64,000 nucleotides of DNA from Telopea speciosissima (GCF_018873765.1 NC_057916.1:28557501-28621500); one strand, 5' to 3'. Counted from the first letter of the stretch, positions 48,501 to 59,502 are shown. Numbers and translations: made by a program. Notes: generated by a model not told the origin, from the letters alone.

Positions 48501-51500
48501 GGCCGGGTAGGAAGAAGAAGAAAATCTGAGATGAGTCTTAGAGTTACAAGGGGGGAAGAGGAGAGCACAACCACACAGTCACATAGGGCAAAGCCAACTA
48601 AACTTCCATTCAATTCACTATCTCCATCGTTAGGTTACAATGCATAAATAAACAAAAATCAAAAGAATCCTAATGGCAATGTAAACCTATCTCCTAGTCC
48701 AACTCTAAATCATGGTTTAAGAACTCGGTTAAAACTGACAATTTCGACCGAGATATCTTGGTTTCGCAAGAAACCGAAACAAACCAAGGGTCGAAACCAC
48801 ATGTTGCATGGTTTCGATGGGTTTCGCATGGTTTCAACACTGTTTCAGACATATTTCAGTAATTTCGCAAGTTTTGACCTGAACACCTATATAAAAATTC
48901 ATCTTATCCCCATCGAAACTCGAGAAAACCTGGCTCGAAACCAAGACAAACACTTATTTATGCCAAATATCATTTAAGAATGTTTTTATAATTTACTTAA
49001 AATATCATAGTTGTGAAGGCACCTAAGCAAACCAATGTGACACTAACAAGGCGACACCAGAAATCAAGGCGAGAGAAAGGCGCCTGGACGCCTAGACGAT
49101 GCCTTGATAACTATGTAAGATATTATTCATAAATAAGCAAATACCCCCTATTTGAATCCAATAAAAATAGTTAAAAAATCAAATTCTAAAAGGATAAAAA
49201 ATTAACCCCCAGTTCAAGAACAAAACTGGATTTTCAACAGTAGGTGCAATTTTCAACTTTTAAATACTAGGGTTTTTCTCAAAATCTAAAAATTCCATTA
49301 AGATAATGATAAAATATTGCTAAAAACTAAAAAAGCGGTAAAAAGTTCATTTGTTTTGATGTCTAAAAATTTATTTTCATTCAGAGCGATTTTAAACAGC
49401 AATAGCACAGACCAAATAAAGTTTGACCGAAACATAACTCCTTCAATATAAATCAAATTCAAGCAAATCTTGGATTTGTTTGAAAGCTTTCCAACAAAGC
49501 AATCTTGGATTTGTTAGAAAGCTTTCCAACAAAGCGGCAAGAACCCCAAAACCACAAGGTGCCCTCCGCTAATTTCTTGGTATTGAGATTGTTCGCAGTA
49601 AGCACGGCCTCAGTTTGTCTCAACGAAAGTATGTTTTTGATCTTCTAAGTGAGATAGGTATGTTAGGCTGTAAGCCTATTGATACTCCCAGTGAATCTTC
49701 ATATTAAACTTGGAGCGTCTAAAGATAAAGAGTTTGAAGATAAGCATCAATATCGGAGACTTGTCAGCAAACTCATCTATCTTACCGTTACTCGCCCTGA
49801 TATCTCATTTGTAATCGGAGTGATCAATCAGTTTATGTAGACACCTTAGCAAGTTCATTGGAACGCCACTTGTCGTATATTGAGGTATCTCAAAGTTGCT
49901 CCAGGGAAGGGACTTATTACCGTCGCCATGGGCACACTAGTATTATTGAGTAATCTTGATTGGGACGGTGTTGATGGTGATCAACGGTCCACTATTGGTT
50001 ATTGTACCTTCTTTGGAAGAAATCTTGTTACATGGCGAAGTAAGAAACAGACTATTGTTGCTCGTTAGTGCTGAGGCGGAATATCGAGTTATGGCTCACA
50101 CTGCTGCTGAGTTGATGTGGCTAAGGTTTTTTGTTCAAGAGCTTGGTTATTCTATCAACAATCTGACGAAGATGTTCTGCGATAATCAAGCTACCATATA
50201 CATTGCTAACAATCTAGTGATTTATGAGAGGACGAAACATATTGAAGTGGATTGTCACTTCGTTCGGGATGCAGTGATGAAGAAGCTAATCTCCACTCCT
50301 TTTGTCAGCTCTCATCATCAACTTGGGGATTTGTTTACCAAAGCCTTGTTTTGAAGTGTTTTTCTTCAAGGATGTTCCAAGCTGGGCATAGGAGATGTCT
50401 ATGCTACAGCTTGAGGGGGATTGTTGAGTTGTGTAGTCTCAGTTTACATGGGTTTTGGTCTATGTTTTGTTTTTATGTTCACAGGGGCTATTTTGGATAT
50501 AGTTGAGTAGGTCGGTTGTTTAGTTAGCTGTTTTGTGTTTCACTTAATATAAATAAGACCCCCACCCCCACGGTTTGTGTATCTCACTCATATCTCAAAC
50601 CGTGGGTGGAATTTCTCTATTTCTCTCTGTCTAGATCTCTTCTCTTCCTCTTCTTCATTGCTCTTCTTCTCTCTTACTACTGCTGGTCCTTAATGTACTG
50701 ATATTGTCACAAAGAGGGGGGGGGGGAACCTCCAAACTAGGCAACTGGTGCTTTTCCTTTTGTCTTTTTGTAGAGTCCTAGCTACAGAGATCTAGAAATA
50801 TAACATAGACACTGATTGATGAACTTGTATATCTTTTTTTCCTTTACCTTTTTTTTTTTCTCTTGAAAAATACTGGTTAATGAACTTGTCTTGCATGAAA
50901 TATTATTCAAAATCGAAAAAAGTTAGGCAATGGAGATACCAAACATTGTCTGGGTCATCATCTGGATCACATAATGGAGGTTGGGCTCCAGAATCACGAC
51001 TGACATAACAGCTGTTGTTTAAAGGCTTCTGCCAAATAGCAAGGTACCCCTCCTTCTTCACAAGGTCCCAACAAAGACGAGCAGTAAGGTCCACCATCTC
51101 TGTGAATAAAAACAAAGGCAATATCATGATTCGTTATAGTAGTAACTAGTTAGACAAAGCAACTGTCGAAAGCCCATGGTGTTGAAGAAGTTTGAAATTG
51201 AAGAGCGCTGTAGTAGTTTCCCCAAGTTATTCAAAAGCCCTTGTAGTCCATGACAGAACAAATTCAATACTGGTGTAGTGACAGTTTCTGATACAGAATA
51301 GGACATTACAACACAAAATGTGAACCTTCCTAATTGTGGATAAGCAATCATTTTAAGGGAATAGAGAGGAATTCTTTGGAATGTCATCCAAGTGATGATA
51401 ATACCTTTCCATTGTTCTTCAAGATTCTCTTCATGTTTATAAACTGGCTGTGCTGCCCAAGCAAAGTAGCCTCCAGCCCTAAGCATCCTATTGGCCTCAA

Positions 51501-54174
51501 GAAGCAAAATTCCATCTTCACAAATGAAAGAAAGAAAAGACAATCAGGAATGAAATTCAGTGGTTGTCAACAAAATCCTACAAACAATCTCTGTAGTCTG
51601 TACTTTTTAAAGAACAAAGAAGTTGAGCTGATGATACTTCTGTTGGACTTAAATAGATCCCAAAAGCACAGCAGTTCTTTGATTTAAAAAGTAACAGATG
51701 GAAAAAATGTTTAATAACTTTCTAAAGAAATAATATAGAATATGTCAAAGCAAGGAAAATGTCTTTCAGTTCATTGTATAATGACTTGGTCTTTCAATAA
51801 TCTGAAATAAGCAATTCTAAGGAGATAGAGCTTGTTTCTCTCTCCACCTGAGTCCTGAGTCCTGACTAACCCCCCCCCCCCCCAATAACAAAGGAATGTA
51901 TACTAATCCTAGTGTTGCAACAGACTCCTCGAATTGAGCAATTCTAAATGCAAGGAATAAGATGAGCAAGAGTGAACCACAGAAAGGGGTAGGCTCTTCA
52001 GTTTTTTTTTTTTTCTTGTAGTAGGAGGGGAATATGAAAGACAGAAGAGCATACCATCACGGGTCCAATTAATTCTACATCTTGAACAATGTATCAAATC
52101 AAAAGCCTGGCTCGGATACAGCAAACGATGTGTTGCAAAAGCTGCCACCATGGCAGGTACGCCACGCTCAAGAGCAAATTGAATCTGGTTCTCATGAACA
52201 TCTTTTGGAGCTATGGACATGGTGATCACATTGCGTGAAAGAAGATAAGCACCAAAGCTTGCTACTCCACACCCAACATCCAAGGCAACTCGAGTATGAC
52301 GGCCAAATGTAATATCAGGAACCATCTGCTTATTCAGGTGAAAAAACGAGAACCTAACTTAAAAAGAGATGAGGCAGAAACAACTGAGCACTTTTCTCGC
52401 TCCACCAAGAATGAAATTCTGAAATGCAACAAACCTTTGCAATCTGATCCAAATATGGATCAGCCCCATGTATGAACTGGGTTCCACCGCCTGGAAATAT
52501 AAATTTATCCTTCGCTCTTGAAATCCAATTCTGACCACCTTTATCTTCAACCAAACGTGTATGGGGTACGTTACTGAACCACACCTGTGATTTCAATCTC
52601 AGAGCTCAATTATGATCTTTACTTAGCTATTGATGCATGTGAAATAGTCATTATCCAAGTAAAAGCTTCAGAAAATAAAGAACCAGAAAGCAAAAGGCAA
52701 ATCAACTACATACAGAAAACAATAGTTTACTCATCAGTAGAATCAAGTAAGCCAATATATAATTAGAACAAAACATAAAATACTGATAATATAACTTACA
52801 AAGGAAGCCTGTCATATAGCAATAACCAGATTGTCCACATCTATAAATTAGTGGGAAAATATGTAAGTAAGATGCTTCAATATATATGAAATAGTTTAAA
52901 AATGGAATTCAAGGCAGACAAGCATCAGAAACTTATTCTCATGCCATGCAAGAGGAGTTCAACAAGAATTAAAAGCTATGAAATTCCTTTTGGCCTTGGA
53001 CTGGAAAGGTACAAAATGCGGCACAGGACAACAGCTAATGGTCAAAATTGGCACATACCAACTAATTTACAAATACCTGCATAACAAATGGTTTCCACAT
53101 GTTTATACTTGTGCACTGGCTGTCCGATAATTAGGCATGCGACATGATTGCTCCACTAAGCAGGAAAGAATTCAGACCAGTTTAAGGAACCTCCAGTGTT
53201 CCTTATATCAAAGCAACATCGCCGAGGAAGAAAAATGCTGCAACAAAATAAGCTTTAACAGCACTTCCCGGATCTATTCTTGTTTCACTCTGTTGGAAAC
53301 AAGTCCAGTGGCATTTACATGATGCAGTTGTTATTTAAGAAATAGAGCATCCCCAGATGCAGTATACTGGTTCCAATTATCAAATGTAGTACACCAGCTA
53401 GTAATTCTAACTCGAATTAACAAAAACAGGAAAATAGACGGATGAGGATAGAGGAAGCACCTCATTCCTGCTTCTCGGCCACGGAATTGGAGTCTTGTAG
53501 TCCTTCGGCGCCGGAACCAAACAATTCAGACTTCTCCCTTCTCCAGGACAGTGCCGCTCAAACCTCTCACCCCTCTCTGTCGTTTTTAGCTTCTTAATCT
53601 CATCGGCATTATCCAAACAAGGTATATACTCTCTCATGCTCTCCGGACACAATGCAAATCTCTTAACTCTAACCCCAGAACTCACACTTTGGCTCTGGCT
53701 CTCTTTGGTTTCGTTATCATTCCCCCAATTCTCAACCATATCAGGATCAAATCCACCGACCTCGAATTCCTCCGACATCGTCCCATTCTCATCCACAATC
53801 CCTAATCTCTCCAAAGATGCCGGCGGCGGCGGTGGAGGAGGAGGAGGAGGAGGAGGGGGAGACGGTGGCGGATCAGACGGTGGGGAACTCTCATGCAGAG
53901 TAGAATTCAAAGGAAGCGTTCTTTCGGGAACATTGTCGGTCTGGTTACCAATGAGAATTGATAGATCGAATTCCTTGTTGGCATTGGGCGAAATAGAGAC
54001 TGAAAGGATTTGGTCATCACCAGTTGATTGTCGATTGTTGAAGAAAACTAGCTGTTGGTAGCCATCAGACCAATGCTTGCCGAAATAGAAGAACCCGACT
54101 GAGATGAAAGCGAAACCCAAGATCTTTACGAACAGTGGAGCTTTGAGGATATCTCCATTGTTGAAGCTTTTCAT
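42587..54174 (-). CDS. PMT11: PMT11: Golgi-type putative methyltransferase (9 exons)
   Basis: Minus-strand exons: 54174-53461, 52584-52435, 52325-52055, 51515-51405, 51099-50940, 44753-44496, 44354-44232, 43052-42975 and 42794-42587. All junctions keep frame, giving 690 codons, close to the Arabidopsis protein. The N-terminus [20 protein letters not shown] is followed by one membrane segment (about 15-35), making a type II protein. A lumenal stalk with 13-14 consecutive prolines follows. The Methyltransf_29 (DUF248) domain begins [18 protein letters not shown] and contains the SAM motif [15 protein letters not shown] (D304-G308). Its second half has [11 protein letters not shown] and [12 protein letters not shown], ending ICDKRLLRA. 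The family is linked to pectin methylation (QUA2/QUA3 relatives); the exact substrate of PMT11 is not known to me. Exons 5 and 6 are separated by 6.2 kb of transposons, but no exon is damaged. Confidence 0.93.
43371..43460 (+). mobile_element. Au-like SINE 3' fragment in PMT11 intron
   Basis: TATGACCCTCCCCAGACCCC, GGCAGGAGCCTCGTGCACTA and GGTACACCCCTT are the 3' part of an Au SINE. A perfect 12-bp duplication, GGGTACTGGATT, lies at 43359-43370 and 43461-43472. It is truncated at the 5' end. Confidence 0.8.
44908..45221. mobile_element. Word-repeat element, GGAATCGG/GGTTGGAATC type (copy 3)
   Basis: Left end CATGGTTTCGAGAATCGGG and right end (reverse complement) CAAGGTTTTAAAACTTGGAA. The outer parts hold AATCGGGTTGG and CGGAATTGGTGG words; the middle has A/T and G runs. 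It lies in the large PMT11 intron. No clear target duplication. Confidence 0.5.
45757..47671. mobile_element. Mutator-like element in PMT11 intron, possible Pack-MULE
   Basis: TIRs GGGAAAATTACACTCCCCTC (left) and GGGAATATTACACTCCCCTC (right, reverse complement) extend about 80 bp with CAACYGTACCC at the inner end. The 9-bp flanks TTGTAAATA and TTGTAAAAT differ by a one-base shift. The 1.7-kb interior has a (CTTT)n tract, a C14 run near 45969 and a GC-richer segment (46800-47480) with ORFs on both strands: 46866-47240 (+), 47245-47481 (+) and 46760-46978 (-, [20 protein letters not shown]). I do not recognise these proteins. They may be captured host gene pieces. No transposase. Confidence 0.8.
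47776..47961. mobile_element. Word-repeat element, GGAATCGG type (copy 4)
   Basis: Left end CAAGGTTTTACAAGACGGAA and right end (reverse complement) CAACGTTTCAAGAATTGGGA. The interior is variants of GGAATCGG, GCCAGAATCGG and CCAATTCC. It starts 96 bp after the Mutator-like element. No clear target duplication. Confidence 0.55.
48711..48997. mobile_element. Word-repeat element, GGTTTCG type (copy 6), right end missing
   Basis: Left end CATGGTTTAAGAACTCGGTT. The interior repeats GGTTTCG and CGAAACC. It then shares the non-word block ACAAACACTTATTTATGCC and ATATCATTTAAG with the element at 21852-22409. The right inverted end is not seen. Confidence 0.6.
49006..49115. mobile_element. Word-repeat element, GGCGCCTAGG type (copy 7)
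   Basis: A 110-bp unit with inverted ends CATAGTTGTGAAGGC and (reverse complement) CATAGTTATCAAGGC. The interior is GGCGCCTGGACGCCTAGACG-like. Flanks TAAAATAT (48998-49005) and TAAGATAT (49116-49123) match 7 of 8. Confidence 0.6.
49116..49560. other. PMT11 intron, no feature recognised
   Basis: AT-rich sequence with a short tandem duplication near 49465-49540 (TCTTGGATTTGTT(T)GAAAGCTTTCCAACAAAGC twice). No ORF or element identified. Confidence 0.5.
49565..50421 (+). mobile_element. Ty1/copia pol 3' end (RT tail and RNase H)
   Basis: Frames read [20 protein letters not shown] and [10 protein letters not shown] (RT end), then [53 protein letters not shown] and DLFTKAL (RNase H), matching copia polyproteins closely. 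There is a stop at 49703, several frame changes and another stop at 50066. It ends with a polypurine tract TTGAGGGGGA (50411-50420) and lies in PMT11 intron 5 on the opposite strand to the gene. Confidence 0.85.
50422..50710 (+). repeat. 3' LTR of the copia element (right end uncertain)
   Basis: Starts TGTTGAGTTGTGTAG directly after the polypurine tract. It has a TATA-like AATATAAATAAGACC near 50548 and a CT-rich leader. The right end is blurred and no target duplication could be tested, because the 5' LTR is absent. It ends about 230 bp from PMT11 exon 5. Confidence 0.55.
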
Positions 54175-54482
54175 GCTTCCAGAATCGCAAAGTTACTCGA
54201 TAGTTACGAGACTTGCATGACTCCGTCAGATCTGTCCACTCTCACTTCCCCTCCTGCCGATTCTTGAAACGACCTAATTAAGAAGTCGAAGAGAATCCCA
54301 AAGCGCATAGAGCATCAGAATCCTTCCGTACGCCGTATGCGTAGGTACTACGCTACTACTGCATGGCCTGTCTCTGAGGTTGCAGGACTTGCAGTATCTT
54401 TGACCGGTGGACATTTAAGAAAAGAAAAAATAAAATAATAAATACATAAAGGAGAAAGGCGATAAGAAACGAGGTAAAAGTG

Positions 54483-55041
54483 AAACTGGCCCGGGTTGGG
54501 CCAGGTTTTTTAAAACCCAATCCCAATACTGAGTCCTCTTAGTTCAGCTCAAGCCCAATATCTCAGCCCATGCTTAATTCAATCAGGCTCAGCCTAGCCT
54601 AGTCTGGCCCTGATTGACCCTAATAAGCCGGGTTAGCCTTAAGTGACCCTAATTCTATGTGTTAAAAAAAAAAAGAGACACGTGATTGGCATCATATTTT
54701 GAATACAGATAGTTTTGTGTCACAATTCTACAGAAAATGAAAACCTCTGGTGAGAATTGAGAACTTATCTTAAAGTTTAACAAAAAAACTTAAAATGTTA
54801 AATATTTTAGTCAAACTTTCGTTCAATAAACAATTATACTCTAAACAAAATTTGTAAGAGGTGAAGCATAACCTAACACAAGGCCAGGTTAAGCTCAGCA
54901 CGAGGCATTAACCTTGGCCTGCCCCTACCTTGACCCAAGGCCTGTAAATTTCAGCCCTAAACTGCTCTTTGGGTTGAAAAATCCAACCCATACCATGTTC
55001 AGGCTCAGGGTGGGCTCAAGCCAACATGGCCAAACTTACAC
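54483..55041. repeat. Word-repeat block, GGCCCGGGTTGGGCC type
   Basis: Both ends consist of GGGTTGGGCC, AGCCCAA, CAGGCTCAGCC and GGCCTGAC-like words. The right end, reversed, starts GGTTTTTAGGGGTGTAAGTT, similar to the block at 8525. The centre (about 54660-54870) is plain AT-rich sequence, possibly a later insertion. It lies upstream of PMT11. Confidence 0.45.
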
Positions 55042-57300
55042 CCCTAAAAACCGAAATATAAATTAATGGGCAAGATATCGCTATTTGATCATGTAGTACC
55101 TACACCAACGTGGAGGCCAGTGAGTGTGCATGTAGGGGCATCAACATATATGTGGTTTTTTATTTCATGGGATCAAGGTGGTACTTAAATGCAAGCGTAG
55201 GAGCCATGCAACCAAGTAACATTCTTATTGCCTAAATCAATCAAGAAAGAGAAAACAACGCTTGGTTACGTAGCCCTTGTGCTAGCACAGGGGCCAATGG
55301 GAGTGCACGCTCAACCATCCAACATTGAGGTAGAACGGTCATTTCGCCAACGCTATGTCTAGGCGTAGGGACCCATGACCATGCACTGTTCTTTTCCAAT
55401 CAATTATTACCTCATCATGAAATTTCATTATGGGGGAAAGATTGCTACACTGTCCATGCCCCTTGTGCAGATTCCTTTATATCCTACTTGTATAATTAAA
55501 GTGGGACCCATGCTGACATTTCTCTCTCTAACCATGTAGGTCCCACATGAACGATACCATTTTCCAACCCCTCATTTGTTGTAGTGTTCAGATTCTTTTC
55601 TTACACTACCCTGGAAGGAAATCCTCTGCCCTTGTTTTATTATGGTTTTTCTTCTCTTTTCTTGAAACATAGACTAAATTGATGCGTTATGCGATTTTCA
55701 ATTTCACTCGGGGTTGAACAGTCTTTTCGCTGAAAAAGGCATTGGTTTGTGTCTAAGCGCGGAAACCACGCTAATCACGCGACCGGTTAACATTTTTTCT
55801 TCCTAAATTGAACTTATGATGTTTGGTATGATTTTCACCATATTTATGAGAAAGTGAATCAATTTCATCTAAAAATTGTGAAATAGATGAGGAACAATTT
55901 CAATATTGAAATTGGTTACAATGTCAAGCCTGTTTTGCGCTCCACTTTAATCAGTTTAATGAGCATATGTTAATAACATGGGTAAATGTATCCTTTTACA
56001 TATTAAAAGAAATGAAAACAAAATCACTCTATTTCGTTCGCCACCACCACCACCCTCTCCTAAAGAAACATAGAAAATCTATTCTCAAAAGTTGTGCTAC
56101 CAAATAGATCCCTTATAATTGAAATATTAAGATTGATGCAACCAAAACAATCTCAATTTATTGATTAACAATTATATTTGTTGATTATTTCATGAAATCA
56201 ATATGAAATTGAAATCAAAATCATATCAGATCAGCCTTTTTTGTTTTTAATGCATACAAAAGACAAGTCAAACTAAGAAGAAAGGTAAGAGAATATCTAG
56301 TCTAGCTCTATTAGCTAGAAGATGAGCTACCATATAAGATCGATCTAGTTTGAGAAAATTTACAAACAACCCCTCTCCCCAAAAAAAATAATTGTGTTAT
56401 ACTAAAAAGGCAGTTATTACTATTTCATTATCACAAGGTGTCGTTGTTCTGCACATTCTTGAGGACACATGAAATGATAAGATTTATTTTCGTTGAAAAA
56501 AATGTGTTATACTCAAAAGGGAAAAAAATATAGTTACAAATTATTTGATGATTAGTGTCAATAAGAAATTCCCCAACTTAAAATGTGCAAATATAAAATT
56601 AATAACTTCAAATATAGCTTGTTTCAAAAGAATAAATAAAAAAGGAACCAATTTTTATGCACGACCTTGTATGTACACGTTGTGGCTTTCAATTATTGGA
56701 TAGGGGTGGGGGCAGAAGTGTAATAACATATCCTCCTCTTTTCCCCATCCAACAGTTGAAGGCATAACCGTGCATAAAATCTTTTGCCGTAAAAAAAGAA
56801 CAACATAAATATTATGGGCACAAAATTCCTAGTCTGATTGGTACACAAAAAAATATGTAGATCGATGCTTAGGTTTGCCATATGGTAGTTTAGATGGAGC
56901 CAAATTTTATGAACATGTACATCTCTTAGTTTTTGCTTACATGTTGATATCCAACCCTAAATAGAGCCTTAAAAAATAAATATTTGTGGAAGGAGGCACA
57001 ACAGTAGCCAAAGTACCAATAAACATGCATGGACATACCCGATGATACACGATAAAGTATTTAATTGAATTATGACATGTGTCCTGTATATGTCCTCTCT
57101 ATCAAATGGTCTAAATGGTCGTATCACTTTTATATGTATATCAAATGGGTGCAAGAGCAAATGGGTGCATTAGACCAAGTATTCTTCTTATTCCAGTTAG
57201 TAGAATAGTGTGGTTTTATTTAAAATTAGTATGTCACATCCAAAACCAAAACTCACAAATAAAATAAAGAAATTGGAATATTCTCTTAATATAATTTAAG
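55042..57300. other. Divergent spacer, no gene recognised
   Basis: AT-rich intergenic sequence between PMT11 and the BPM gene. A GC-richer patch at 55265-55390 (AGCCCTTGTGCTAGCACAGG) resembles common plant repeat sequence but has no definable ends. The ORFs are short and featureless. Confidence 0.5.
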
Positions 57301-57302
57301 GA

Positions 57303-57612
57303 AAAGTCTCTTTGAACATGAGGTGTAGGAAACGCCTGCACACATTGAATTTTTTTTTTATTATTTTGTTTCTCATTCTAAAAAATAAACAAATAAATAA
57401 ATCGTTGTTACTAAGCGTATCCTACACCTAATGTTTAGAGAACTATTCCCCTTTAATTTACTTATACATTGAAACAGATGGACTCTCAAAAACATGCGGT
57501 GTAGGAGATGCCTACACACATTTTATTTGTTTATTATCATTTTCCCTCTCAAATCCAAAAAAAAAAAAAATCATTTTAGTAGGCGTATCCTGCACCTCAT
57601 GTTAGAGCCATT
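57303..57612. mobile_element. Pair of tandem MITE-like elements
   Basis: Two copies, about 57303-57452 and 57482-57612. Each opens with ACATGAGGTGTAGGAAACGCC or ACATGCGGTGTAGGAGATGCC and closes with its near inverse (GGCGTATCC(T)ACACCTAATGTTTAGAG). Each is therefore a small inverted-repeat element, with an AT-rich centre. Confidence 0.65.
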
Positions 57613-57636
57613 TCCCTTTTTTTTTTTTCACGTAGC

Positions 57637-57855
57637 TCGATTTGTTTCGACGTAAAATGTTACCTGGAAATTTTTTTCACGGCAAATTTTACTTCGCAAA
57701 TGTACAATTTTACATGTTGAAAAGTTTTTTAATGTTTGTTTCCATCAAAAAACAAACATTGTAACACTTTTCAACATTTAAAATGACATCTAATTTTCTT
57801 TTAAGTGAAAATTTTCAAGTAAAATTTTATGCTGAAACAAACAGAGTCTTAGACA
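57637..57855. mobile_element. MITE with long inverted arms
   Basis: Left ATTTGTTTCGACGTAAAATG and right (reverse complement) TCTGTTTGTTTCAGCATAAA are matching ends. Inner arms (GTTGAAAAGTTTTTTAATGT with ACATTGTAACACTTTTCAAC, and TGTTTGTTT with AAACAAACA) make it nearly self-complementary over about 215 bp. No target duplication was fixed. Confidence 0.65.
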
Positions 57856-58726
57856 TTGAAAGTTTGAAACGGATTGACTATGAAAAACAATATATCTAAA
57901 ATATTTGTGTTGTTGAAGATTTAGTGGGGACCAAATGTATGCACATATCATCAATATAATTTAAGGGAAAAAGAACATTGTGTAGTCATGTAGCCTCTAC
58001 ATCGAGATTTAAGAGTATGCAAAATTATTGCCCCACCCCATGAAAGAAAAATATATAATCCATGTTAGTTTACTAATTGTTTGAAATTTTTTTTTTTTCA
58101 ATGATAAAAATCTTTTAATATTGAGTTGACATTATAAGATACAGAGGCAAAATTTGTTGCAAAAATTCAAAATTTTAAAAGTAGGACCTCGACCCATAGG
58201 GCACAAGACCAATAATAAGAAATCGAACCCACACTATGGGCACGGGAAGGCACCCCATCCGATGGCTCACCCGCTGGCTCAAGATTGTGGACCTGCAAAA
58301 AAGCAAAACAAGGCCTCACGTAAAATTGAGTTAAAATCAGGTATGAAAAATAATCCTCTCCAATTCTTAAAAGAGTGCAGTGCGGCACTGCTATTGCTTA
58401 ATGTCTCCTATTTTTTCAGAAACTTACTTGAGCACCCTTGTATTTTACGATTTCTTTCAAGTAAGTTCTGTTCGTAGTTACTCACCCATGACGTCATGGA
58501 TTAGAAAAATCTTTAATATCAAGACTATCCATTTAAAAGTAGTGAAGTGACCCTTTTACCCTCCTCCTCCTCCATCTCCTTCTTCCTGCAGCCCACCGCC
58601 CCTACCCCTACCCCTAGTCCCTACTGCAACCCAACTCAACACTAAGGGAGGCTGGGACCTGGGTTTTACAGAGGAGCTGGGGCGGGCAGGTTTTTTTTTG
58701 CTTCCATTAACTTTTTAAGCTTATTC

Positions 58727-58977
58727 TTGAGCCTTGAGCTACAAGGTAGTCTCGATTTCACTTGTACCGCCACCGCCGGCAAGCATTTCGACGGTATTTA
58801 CCAGACCAAACCACTTGCAGTCATAAGGCCGACAGGCCCAGAAGATGTGGCTCGAGTGGTCAAGGTTGCTTTTCTTTCTTCCAACCTGACGGTCGCTGTT
58901 AGGGGTAATGGCCAAGCCATGTCTGATAGAGGTCTCGTGATAGACATGAGAGCTATGGATGATCTAATCAATGTGGT
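58727..58977 (+). pseudogene. Cytokinin dehydrogenase (CKX) exon fragment lacking the FAD-linked His
   Basis: The open frame reads LELQGSLDFTCTATAGKHFD, KPLAVIRPTGPEDVARVVKV and LTVAVRGNGQAMSDRGLVID, matching the start of the FAD-binding domain of plant cytokinin oxidase/dehydrogenases (closest, from memory, to the CKX7 type). The usual RGNGHSINGQAM is RGNGQAM here: five residues including the GHS His that carries FAD are missing in frame. The frame has no ATG near its start (the first codons are TTG-AGC), and no later CKX exons follow in the next 5 kb. It is a broken fragment, although the remaining 80 codons are otherwise clean. Confidence 0.8.
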
Positions 58978-59342
58978 GAGCATCTGACCTCTAGACTTGC
59001 TACAATCATTAATCACCCATATTCTGGGTTTTCGAGTTCAGAATCAAATTTATTTGTTGCAGGTTGTTGGCTCTTCATCTGATCAGTGCGAAATTGTGGG
59101 GTTTATATCCCTTCTTACCCAACTATATATCTCTGGATTTGAGACCAATCAACAATTGCTTATATAGTTTTTTGGTGGATTGTTGTTTGCTGGCCAGAGA
59201 TGATCGTACCTAGCTTTATCGATTTCTTGCTTTAATCTCCTCTGTTCTCTCTCCGTTCCCCTTTCTTCTTCTTCCTTTTTTTTTTTTTGTGGCTATTTTT
59301 GGGAATTGATTTCTTCCCGAGTTGATCCCCCCCCCCCCCCCA

Positions 59343-59502
59343 GGTTTCCTGTCCGGTACAGTGGTCCAGTTCCACTCATAGGGAGTCAAAAATAACGATA
59401 TAACCCCTTGCCCGAATACATTACCAGAGGAACGTTAAAACATCATTTCTGCCTCCCTATGAGTGGAACTGGACCACTGTACCGGGTAAGGAATAGGACA
59501 GA
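59343..59502. mobile_element. MITE with about 40-bp inverted repeats
   Basis: CCGGTACAGTGGTCCAGTTC...CACTCATAGGGAG and its inverse CTCCCTATGAGTGGAACTGG...CCACTGTACCGG are identical over 36 bp or more. TTTCCTGTC and GACAGAAA extend the ends. The right arm has an extra GTAAGGAATAG. The 75-bp centre is unique sequence. It lies right after the CKX fragment. Confidence 0.7.

Noticed and set aside
53636..54061. 141-codon + strand ORF with a long glycine run
   Set aside because: It is the antisense of PMT11 exon 1; the Gly run is the complement of the proline codons.
58727..58735. Start of a complete CKX gene
   Set aside because: The first codon is TTG, there is no signal peptide or ATG, and no further CKX exons follow before the BPM gene.
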